Below are positions 58,210-64,000 of a stretch of 64,000 nucleotides of DNA, piece by piece. Made by a program: the position numbers and the translations under genes. How positions within the stretch are numbered: position 1 is the stretch's first letter; each line of letters begins with the position of its first letter. Location: the NCBI GenBank assembly GCA_017305835.1, contig JAFKJY010000041.1:102609-166608 (forward strand), given 5' to 3'. This DNA comes from Hyphomicrobiales bacterium (GTDB lineage Bacteria > Pseudomonadota > Alphaproteobacteria > Rhizobiales > Rhizobiaceae). The notes beneath the pieces are model-generated. The model made no database searches. It was not told the DNA's origin and saw only the letters and a list, made by a program, of their open reading frames with translations.

Positions 58210-58652
58210 TGCCCAAAGTCGCACGTGCCTGTGGGCGTCCCCCGACCTCGGAATGGCGAGGATATCGGGACGGTACCCGGGAAGTAACGAGCCCGGTCGG
58301 ATCAGCGGCCAACCGCCGACCCGAGGACGCCTTGAAGCAACGACGGTGCGGGCCTTTCTGGTGTCTGCCGGTCGTCCATAGACCGGGGTTACTGAAGAGG
58401 CACACCTTCATTGCCGGCAGTGCGGACGGGTCTCCCATCCAAGCCAAGGCAGACAAAGCGAGCGGTCGCCGCGAGGCGGAAGCTCATCGCCGCGTGACAC
58501 GTGTCCGCATGGTTCCGGGGTCTCCACAGGCCGGTCCCTGCGTCTCGTCGCACGCACTTTGTCCACCGCGGGTTCGTGGCCGTGCGCCGAAGACCCGCAG
58601 CCTGATGAAGCGGCTCACTCCGGTTTCCGGCGGCCGCGATGGGAGAGACCCG
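58210..58652 (+). promoter_or_regulatory. Long 5' leader of ornithine decarboxylase, candidate speF RNA element
   Basis: No gene is evident in this stretch on either strand. It lies directly between a good promoter and an alphaproteobacterial ornithine decarboxylase, exactly where the conserved speF leader RNA (Rfam speF) occurs. Short inverted repeats are visible (CCGGT...ACCGG around 58367-58385, and GGGTCT...AGACCC across the leader). I have not confirmed the speF consensus, so the family name is a position-based inference. Confidence 0.45.
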
Positions 58653-59786
58653 ATGGCCACCCAGCGCATCCTCGACTTCCTCGCCACCCGACGACCCAAC
58701 GGCCCCTGCCTCGTGGTCGATCTCGACGTCGTGCGCGACAATTTCCACGCCTTCCAGAAGGCGCTGCCGGACAGCCGGATCTACTACGCGGTGAAGGCCA
58801 ATCCCGCGCCCGAGATCCTGCGCCTGCTCGCCGCGCTCGGCTCGTCCTTCGACACCGCCTCGGTCGCCGAGATCGAGATGGCGATGGATGCCGGCGCGCC
58901 GGCTGAGCGCATCTCCTTCGGCAACACGATCAAGAAGGAGCGCGACGTCGCGCGCGCCTTCGAGCTCGGCATCCGCCTGTTCGCCGTCGACTGCGTCGAG
59001 GAAGTGGAGAAGGTGGCGCGCGTCGCCCCGGGAGCCCGCGTATTCTGCCGCGTGCTCACCGACGGCGCGGGCGCCGAGTGGCCGCTGTCGCGCAAGTTCG
59101 GCTGCGTGCCGGCGATGGCGATCGACGTGCTGCGTCACGCGAAGAAGCTGGGGCTCGACGCCTACGGCGTGTCCTTCCACGTCGGCTCGCAGCAGACGGA
59201 CCTCAACGCCTGGGACAAGGCGCTGGCGGACGCCAAGGGCGTGTTCGCCGCGCTTGCCGAGGAGGGCATCGTGCTCAAGATGGTCAATATGGGCGGCGGC
59301 TTCCCGACCCGCTACCTGAAGGACGTGCCGACCGCGCAGGCCTACGGCCAGGCGATCTTCGGCGCGCTCAGGAAGCATTTCGGCAACCGCATCCCCGAGA
59401 CCATCATCGAGCCGGGCCGCGGCATGGTCGGCAATGCGGGCGTGATCAAGTCGGAAGTCGTGCTGATCTCCAAGAAGGCCGACAACGACAACGTCCGCTG
59501 GGTCTATCTCGACATCGGCAAGTTCGGCGGCCTCGCCGAGACGATGGACGAGGCGATCCGCTACCCGATCGTGACGGCGCATGACGGCAGCGAGACCGGC
59601 GCTTGCGTTCTCGCCGGCCCGACCTGCGATTCGGCCGACGTGATGTACGAGAAGACGCCTTACCCGCTGCCCCTGTCGCTGACCATCGGCGACGAGGTGC
59701 TGATCGAGGGGACGGGCGCGTACACCACGACCTACGCCTCGGTCGCGTTCAACGGCTTCGAGCCTCTCCGATCCTACGTGATCTGA
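58653..59786 (+). CDS. odc: Ornithine decarboxylase, fold III PLP enzyme (377 aa)
   Basis: An alanine-racemase-like barrel plus beta domain: PLP lysine Lys48 in YYAVKANP, the barrel segments VSFHVGSQQ and GGGFPTRY, the PLP-phosphate loop EPGRGMVGNAG and the catalytic GPTCDSAD with its cysteine. This is the eukaryotic-like or short ornithine/lysine decarboxylase common in rhizobia, yielding putrescine and CO2. The ATG at 58653 follows GGGAGAG; an upstream in-frame ATG at about 58605 is possible. Putrescine is the substrate of homospermidine synthase found earlier in the window. A GNAT gene follows after 147 nt. Confidence 0.95.
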   Translation: MATQRILDFLATRRPNGPCLVVDLDVVRDNFHAFQKALPDSRIYYAVKANPAPEILRLLAALGSSFDTASVAEIEMAMDAGAPAERISFGNTIKKERDVARAFELGIRLFAVDCVEEVEKVARVAPGARVFCRVLTDGAGAEWPLSRKFGCVPAMAIDVLRHAKKLGLDAYGVSFHVGSQQTDLNAWDKALADAKGVFAALAEEGIVLKMVNMGGGFPTRYLKDVPTAQAYGQAIFGALRKHFGNRIPETIIEPGRGMVGNAGVIKSEVVLISKKADNDNVRWVYLDIGKFGGLAETMDEAIRYPIVTAHDGSETGACVLAGPTCDSADVMYEKTPYPLPLSLTIGDEVLIEGTGAYTTTYASVAFNGFEPLRSYVI

Positions 59787-59933
59787 CGGGCTCGCCCGCC
59801 GGATCACCCCGCTGCCGCGAGTCTTCGTGGCGCATGATCCTACCTCGGCCTTCGGCCCCGGATACATGCGCGTGCGCGTCGCGGCGGCGGGTTCGCTTGT
59901 GGACATTCCTCTCCGCTCGTGAAGGACACTTGA

Positions 59934-60599
59934 ATGAACGCTCTCGCGATCCCATCTGACGGCTTCCCGGCCACCCTCTCGCTCGGCGCGCCCCACCATG
60001 CTCCCGCAACGGACATGGGTTCGGCGGCGTCGCCTGCGCCCTGCCTCTCCCATGCGGAAGAGGTTGGCTCGCGCGGCGAGGGGGTGGCCCTTTCCGTTTC
60101 CATCCTGGGTGAGGCCCCCGCCGACGTCGCGGAGCGCGATGCGCTGCTCGACCGCGCCATGGGGCCGCGCTGGAGGAAGAAATCCTCGCACAAGCTGCGC
60201 CGCGGACGCTTCCCGTCCGCGGGGCTCGCCTTCGTCGCGAGGGATGCCGCAGGGTCCATGGTGGGGACCGTACGGCTGTGGGATGTGACGGCAGGCGAAG
60301 GCGGACCGGCTGCGCTCTTGCTCGGCCCGCTTGCCGTCGATCCCGCGCGCAAGTCGGCGGGCATAGGCTCGATGCTGATGCGTCACGCGATCGCGGAAGC
60401 GAAGCAGCGTGGCCACGGCGCGATCCTGCTCGTCGGCGACGCGCCCTATTACGCGCGGTTCGGTTTCACGGCCGACAGGACCGCAGGGCTCGCCATGCCC
60501 GGCCCCTACGAGCGCCACCGCTTCCTGGCGCTGGAGCTCGCGGAGGGCGCGCTCGACGGTGCCGCCGGCGTGCTGAAGGCGAGCGGCCGCAAGGCATAG
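59934..60599 (+). CDS. GNAT N-acetyltransferase following odc (221 aa)
   Basis: An N-terminal extension of about 50 low-complexity residues precedes a GNAT domain. The acetyl-CoA-binding loop reads DPARKSAGIGSMLMRHAI and is followed by LLVGDAPYYARFGFTAD, a hallmark of the YhbS-type GNATs. The segment RAMGPRWRKKSSHKLRRGRFP is typical of the rhizobial proteins that follow ornithine decarboxylase. Acetylation of a polyamine is an attractive but unproven idea. AAGGA lies 7 nt before the ATG. A terminator follows, shared with the convergent pseudoazurin gene. Confidence 0.9.
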   Translation: MNALAIPSDGFPATLSLGAPHHAPATDMGSAASPAPCLSHAEEVGSRGEGVALSVSILGEAPADVAERDALLDRAMGPRWRKKSSHKLRRGRFPSAGLAFVARDAAGSMVGTVRLWDVTAGEGGPAALLLGPLAVDPARKSAGIGSMLMRHAIAEAKQRGHGAILLVGDAPYYARFGFTADRTAGLAMPGPYERHRFLALELAEGALDGAAGVLKASGRKA

Positions 60600-60644
60600 A
60601 GCGCTTGCGAGGCTGCGCCTTCCAAGGGGGGAGCGACGGGCAGC

Positions 60645-60681
60645 AAAAAGGCCGGGGAACCGCCGCCCGGGTTCCCCGGCC
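60645..60681 (-). terminator. Terminator of the pseudoazurin gene, possibly bidirectional
   Basis: GGCCGGGGAACC and GGTTCCCCGGCC form a 12-bp stem in the gap between the convergent GNAT and pseudoazurin genes. On the minus strand it is followed by TTTTT, so it is a proper rho-independent terminator for pseudoazurin. Confidence 0.9.
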
Positions 60682-60717
60682 AATGCACCCGACCCGGGCC
60701 GGGTGCAAGCGAAGCCG

Positions 60718-61164
60718 CTACTTGGCTGCGGCCAATTGGCCGAAAAGCTCGGCAAAGACGGTTTTCGCCTTGCCGGACTGCTTCACGGCCTGCGCGGCCT
60801 CGGCATTGACGGGATTGCCGACCTCGATGAGGGCGACCATTCCCATTCCGTAGTGGGGCGTGCACTTGACTCCGTAGACGCCCTCCTTGTCGAGCGTGAC
60901 GGTCACCTGCTCGTTGACCTTGCCCTTGAAGGGCTCGGCGCCGTCCGGGATCATTCCCTTGATCGTCTCGACGTCATGCCCCTTGTCCACGGGCACGAAG
61001 GTGATCGTGTCGCCAGGCGCGGCGCGCACGAAATTCGGTTCAAATACCATGGCGGTGCCGTCGGTGCCCTTGTTGAGCATCTTGACCTCGATCTCGGCAG
61101 CTCCGGCCGGGCCTGCCAGAGCGATGGCGGCGCCCAGAGCGAGGATGACCATCGACCTTTTCAT
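60718..61164 (-). CDS. paz: Pseudoazurin, periplasmic blue copper protein (148 aa)
   Basis: A signal peptide (residues 1-23, [10 protein letters not shown]) leads a cupredoxin domain. The type 1 copper ligands are a His in DKGHDVE, and Cys, His and Met in [10 protein letters not shown]. The length and [15 protein letters not shown] start match pseudoazurins, which carry electrons from the bc1 complex to copper nitrite reductase (NirK) or nitrous oxide reductase. AAGGAAA precedes the ATG. An FNR/NnrR-like box 74 nt upstream suggests induction under low oxygen or nitric oxide. No nir genes are in the window. Confidence 0.95.
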   Translation of the reverse strand: MKRSMVILALGAAIALAGPAGAAEIEVKMLNKGTDGTAMVFEPNFVRAAPGDTITFVPVDKGHDVETIKGMIPDGAEPFKGKVNEQVTVTLDKEGVYGVKCTPHYGMGMVALIEVGNPVNAEAAQAVKQSGKAKTVFAELFGQLAAAK

Positions 61165-61237
61165 TGTCTTTTCCTTTCTTCAGTCCTAGCGGCCGCAGCC
61201 GCTGACCGTTTCCCTACGCGCATTCGCCCTTCGGCGG

Positions 61238-61253
61238 TTTGCGTTTTCTCAAA
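61238..61253 (-). promoter_or_regulatory. FNR/NnrR-type box upstream of pseudoazurin
   Basis: On the coding strand the dyad reads TTTGAG-AAAA-CGCAAA, one mismatch from the TTTGCGnnnnCGCAAA form bound by FNR/NnrR-type regulators. Its centre lies about 82 nt before the ATG, a reasonable -41.5 activator position. The rest of the gap (61165-61371) shows no gene. Confidence 0.5.
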
Positions 61254-61371
61254 CAGCGAGCGGAAAGCCTCGTTCCAAGGCGGGCGGAGGTGCCGCAGGC
61301 GCGGGCAGGATAGCAACAAGGCAGGCCGGATTGGAGCGCCGCACCGCCGCACCCGCGCCGCGGGAGCGCGG

Positions 61372-62454
61372 CTAATCGTCCATCGCGGCGATCCAGGCGC
61401 GCAGCAGCGCCACCGCGTCGGGGTCGGCGAGATGGCGGCCGAGTTCGGGCATCATCACGCCGGGCTCGACGCTGCGGACGCGGTAGACGAGGATGGAATC
61501 GTCCGGCTCGCCCGGCAGGATGTCGAACTCGTTGGCGCCGGCGCCCTTGCCTGCCGCGACCGGGCGCTTGCGCACGCCGTATCGCACCGGGTCCTTCTCG
61601 CCGAAGGTCAGGAACAGGCCGGAATTGCTGGCCGGTCCCTCGGCGCGGTGGCAGTGGGCGCAGTTGACGTCGAGCCAGGCGCGGGCGCGGGCGTCGAGCG
61701 GGGCGGTTTCGTCGCGCCAGTCGGGGACCGCGGGTGCCTCGGCCGGCGGCGGCGCGCCGGCGAGGATGCCGGCGGCGGCCCAGTGCGCGAGCTGGTTCTC
61801 CTCGCCGGAGGCATAGGGGAAGGGACCGTTGAGGTTGCGCGCCTTCGGCCCGAGCGGCACGATCGCGTTGTCCAGCGCGTGGCAGGCCTTGCACTGGTTC
61901 TTGTTGGGCACCGAATAGGCGAAGTCGAGCGGGGTCCCGCCGGCGGTCACGGTGGAGACGGGGACCGTCGCGCCGGCGATCTTCAGCGCCGCGTCGGTCT
62001 GCTCGGAGTTCCACAGATAGGCCCAGGCCTGCCAGCCGTCGGCATGGCGCAGCAGCACGCGCGTCTCGATGCGGCGTATGTCTTTGTCCGGCTCACGGTA
62101 GTCGGCCGGAAAGGAGAAAGTCTTTATCAGCGCGCTGCCGACCGGAAAGTCGAACGCCTCGGTGGCGTCGTGGGCGGCCGCCTTGCCGGCCGGCAGGTAG
62201 ACGAAACGGTCCTTCAGCGCGCCGTCGGAAAAGAGCGGGGTGTTGAGGCGGAAGGGAATGACACCCTCGGCGGGCTTCTGCGCGGCGAGGTCGTCGAAGA
62301 AGCCGAATGCCGAAAGCTGCCGCGGCGGGGTGTCGGCGAGGATGACGTCGTCGGAGACGGCGTAGGCGGGGAGAGGGGCGAGAAGGAAGAGGGCGGCGAG
62401 GACCTGGATCGCCCGCCTCAGGCCTGCCGGCCATCTCCTCCTCGAGCGCGGCAC
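61372..62454 (-). CDS. Diheme c-type cytochrome, SO_2930 family (360 aa)
   Basis: A signal peptide (about residues 1-33) and a domain of unknown fold rich in aromatic residues (FRLNTPLFSDGALKDRFVYLP) are followed by two haem sites, CKACH and CAHCH. The sequence LNTPLFSDGALK and SVPNKNQCKACHALDNA match the TIGR03806-type diheme proteins. These occur with a beta-helix protein encoded just upstream (7 nt gap here). A periplasmic electron-transfer role is inferred; the partner substrate is unknown. Confidence 0.88.
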   Translation of the reverse strand: MPRSRRRWPAGLRRAIQVLAALFLLAPLPAYAVSDDVILADTPPRQLSAFGFFDDLAAQKPAEGVIPFRLNTPLFSDGALKDRFVYLPAGKAAAHDATEAFDFPVGSALIKTFSFPADYREPDKDIRRIETRVLLRHADGWQAWAYLWNSEQTDAALKIAGATVPVSTVTAGGTPLDFAYSVPNKNQCKACHALDNAIVPLGPKARNLNGPFPYASGEENQLAHWAAAGILAGAPPPAEAPAVPDWRDETAPLDARARAWLDVNCAHCHRAEGPASNSGLFLTFGEKDPVRYGVRKRPVAAGKGAGANEFDILPGEPDDSILVYRVRSVEPGVMMPELGRHLADPDAVALLRAWIAAMDD

Positions 62455-62461
62455 TTGCGAG

Positions 62462-63691
62462 CTAGGCCCCGCTGTCCTGCGGCAGCTTGACCGGCGCCGG
62501 CTCGGGCAGGCTGCCGGCGTAGCCGGAAGCGTCGCGGTCGGGCCACCAGCCCCAGGGCAGCAGCATCTGCGAGATCATCTTCAGGTTGATGAAGGTCGCC
62601 TTGGGCTCGGAGACGTAGACGCGGTTTTCCGGCCGCACCCAGGAGAAATATTCGGGAATGCGGGTCACGCCGTCCCAGACGATGTCGGGCACGGGCGTGC
62701 CGGAAATGTCGCTGATGATCTTGCCGACCTCGCCGTCGGGCGCGTTGCCGCCTGCGCCGTACTCGTTGTCGTGCACGTAGACGCCGCGCGGCACGAACAT
62801 GTAGTCGGCGTCCTCGTATTCGTTCGGGTAGGCGGCGATCAGGACGTGCGCGGTGCCGTTGCCCGACAGGCGGTTGCCGAAGACGTGCACGTTGCGGTTG
62901 GCCATCACCATGATGCCCATGCCCTTCGGCACCATGGCGACGGTGTTGCCCTTGGGCGCGAAATTGCCGGTGTCGTTGTCGACCACGTCGTTGTCGAAGA
63001 CGCGGATGTCGTGGCCGCCCTGCACCGGCAGGTTGGGCAGGTCGAAGACGAGGATGCCGCCGGCATTGTGGGTGGCGACGTTGCGGTAGACGTCGGCGCG
63101 CGCGGAATTCTCGATCTCGATGCCGGCGACGTTGTATTCGGCGCGGCTGTTGCTCACCACGATGTCCTGGCTCTGGCCGACATAGATGCCGGCGTCGGAG
63201 GCGCCGCTGACGGTGACGCCGTCGATCAGCACGTGCTGCGAGGAGACCGGGTAGACGCCGTAAGCGCCGTTGCTCTCCTTCGGGCCGCCGGTCCACACCA
63301 CGCGCAGATTGCGGAAGGTGATCTGGTCGGAGCCCTTCGACTTGATGCCGTCGCCCTTGGGGTCCTCGACGGCGAAGTCCTCCAGCACGACGCGGTTCGA
63401 CGTGACCAGGAGGCCTTCGCCGGAGCCGGTCTGACCGGCGAAGGAGAGCACCGTCGCGTCCGGCCCGGCGCCCTTCACCCTGACGTCGTCGACCTGCAGC
63501 GACAGCCCCTCCTTCAGCTCGAAGCGGCCGGCGCCGATAGCGATCGTGTCGCCGGGCTTCGCCATGATGAGGGCCTCGACCAGCCGCTCGGTGGCGCCGT
63601 CGCCGGCCTCGACGGCCACTTCGGCGGCGAGCGCGGAAGCCGCAGACAGGAGCAGGGCCGGGAGCAGAAGATGGCGCAGGCGCAGGTGCAT
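62462..63691 (-). CDS. Parallel beta-helix repeat protein (TIGR03805 type, 409 aa)
   Basis: A signal peptide (residues 1-23, ASALAAEV) leads a right-handed beta-helix with many short turns such as LLVTSNRVVLEDFAVEDPK, GIYVGQSQDIVVSNSRAEYN and GIEIENSARADVYRN, like CASH/NosD folds. The ending ATFINLKMISQMLLPWG is family specific. It is co-transcribed with the diheme cytochrome, a pairing seen across proteobacteria whose function has not been established. GAGAGG precedes the ATG at 63691. Confidence 0.88.
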   Translation of the reverse strand: MHLRLRHLLLPALLLSAASALAAEVAVEAGDGATERLVEALIMAKPGDTIAIGAGRFELKEGLSLQVDDVRVKGAGPDATVLSFAGQTGSGEGLLVTSNRVVLEDFAVEDPKGDGIKSKGSDQITFRNLRVVWTGGPKESNGAYGVYPVSSQHVLIDGVTVSGASDAGIYVGQSQDIVVSNSRAEYNVAGIEIENSARADVYRNVATHNAGGILVFDLPNLPVQGGHDIRVFDNDVVDNDTGNFAPKGNTVAMVPKGMGIMVMANRNVHVFGNRLSGNGTAHVLIAAYPNEYEDADYMFVPRGVYVHDNEYGAGGNAPDGEVGKIISDISGTPVPDIVWDGVTRIPEYFSWVRPENRVYVSEPKATFINLKMISQMLLPWGWWPDRDASGYAGSLPEPAPVKLPQDSGA

Positions 63692-63778
63692 GAGGGCCTC
63701 TCGTGAACGGGTCGGGCAGACGATGCCGTTCGCGCTGCGACCTGTCAAACGGGCCGGATGCGCCTTTCATTTGGTCCC

Positions 63779-63809
63779 TTGACCTTCCAGTGACTGGAAG
63801 CCCTATCTC
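63779..63809 (+). promoter_or_regulatory. MerR/CueR (HmrR)-type copper promoter with 19-bp spacer
   Basis: -35 TTGACC (63779-63784) and -10 TATCTC (63804-63809) are 19 nt apart. The spacer holds the dyad CTTCCAGTGACTGGAAG, an exact palindrome (63784-63800). An over-long spacer filled by a dyad is the signature of MerR-family activation, and the arms resemble HmrR sites of rhizobial copper ATPases. Confidence 0.8.
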
Positions 63810-63842
63810 CGGCGCACTATGTCAGCAGCCGGGAGCCGGACC

Positions 63843-64000
63843 ATGCCTCACGATCCACACGCCGCTCATGCGGGACACCATGCAGGGCACGCGCATGCGC
63901 ATGCGGCGCACGCCGCAGGCGAGGGCGCGGTCGTGCGCGATCCGGTGTGCGGCATGACGGTCGATCCGGCCGCCGGCAAGCCGACCGCCGAGCATGGCGG
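63843..64000 (+). CDS. Copper-translocating P1B-type ATPase, N-terminus only
   Basis: Only 52 codons lie in the window. The protein opens with a His-rich tract (eleven His in the first 24 residues) and continues DPVCGMTVDPAAGKPTAEH, a YHS-type metal-binding domain found at the front of ActP/CopA-like copper exporters. GGGAG precedes the ATG. The upstream MerR-type promoter supports copper-responsive expression. The catalytic part is not visible, so the P-type ATPase call rests on the N-terminus and the promoter. Confidence 0.75.
   Translation, partial: MPHDPHAAHAGHHAGHAHAHAAHAAGEGAVVRDPVCGMTVDPAAGKPTAEHG

Noticed and set aside
58136..58456. Minus-strand open frame of 106 codons in the odc leader
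   Set aside because: No ribosome site or homology; it covers the odc promoter, the dyad and the candidate leader RNA.

Overview
The window is about 67% GC, densely coded, and reads as the chromosome of an alphaproteobacterium of the Hyphomicrobiales (Rhizobiales), probably near the Mesorhizobium/Phyllobacteriaceae group. The placement rests on a CpdR receiver protein next to N-formylglutamate amidohydrolase, a homologue of the Brucella lipoprotein Omp10, an MmgR/suhB-type (alpha-r8) small RNA, a ROSE-type leader on an hsp20 gene, homospermidine synthase, an HmrR-like copper promoter and rhizobial-style intergenic palindromes. No species can be named from the sequence alone.

Region 1 (1-9.7 kb) is an accessory catabolic cluster: a truncated FAD monooxygenase, two IclR regulators, a FAH-family hydrolase, an extradiol ring-cleavage dioxygenase of the VOC fold, a MarR regulator, a flavin reductase, a beta-lactamase-like serine hydrolase, a luciferase-like monooxygenase and a carboxymuconolactone-decarboxylase-family protein. 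It looks like a degradation pathway for an aromatic or heteroaromatic compound whose substrate I cannot name. Several dyads and direct repeats lie in its promoter gaps. It stops at the 3' end of a tRNA-Val gene, beyond which core genes begin.

Region 2 (10-25.5 kb) holds cpdR, hutG, an sRNA, hisN-like phosphatase, a low-GC TPR gene, an alpha/beta hydrolase, hsp20 with an RpoH promoter and RNA thermometer, threonine aldolase, gltB-gltD, and an mltB-like transglycosylase paired with a DUF459 protein whose SGNH catalytic residues are replaced.

Region 3 (25.5-48.7 kb) contains galU, an outer-membrane barrel, qmcA-nfeD, a MAPEG protein, a DAO-type oxidoreductase, hemH, a 5'-nucleotidase fused to LysM, a PaaK-like ligase, omp10, homospermidine synthase, a secreted trypsin-like protein lacking its catalytic His and Ser, pepF, a sigma-54 response regulator, a DUF882 peptidase, eda, a muramidase, trhO and a DUF533 protein followed by an anti-Shine-Dalgarno sRNA candidate.

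Region 4 (48.7-64 kb) has an SDR, YciI-like protein, aminotransferase, GNAT, a small membrane protein-denD-rhomboid operon, a DUF1007/NicO metal exporter pair, LysR and amidase (with a palindromic repeat inside the coding sequence), ornithine decarboxylase behind a leader of about 440 nt, a second GNAT, pseudoazurin with an FNR/NnrR-like box, a diheme cytochrome/beta-helix pair, and the start of a copper P-type ATPase behind a 19-bp-spacer MerR-type promoter. Ornithine decarboxylase and homospermidine synthase together would make sym-homospermidine. The right-hand end is copper and redox themed.
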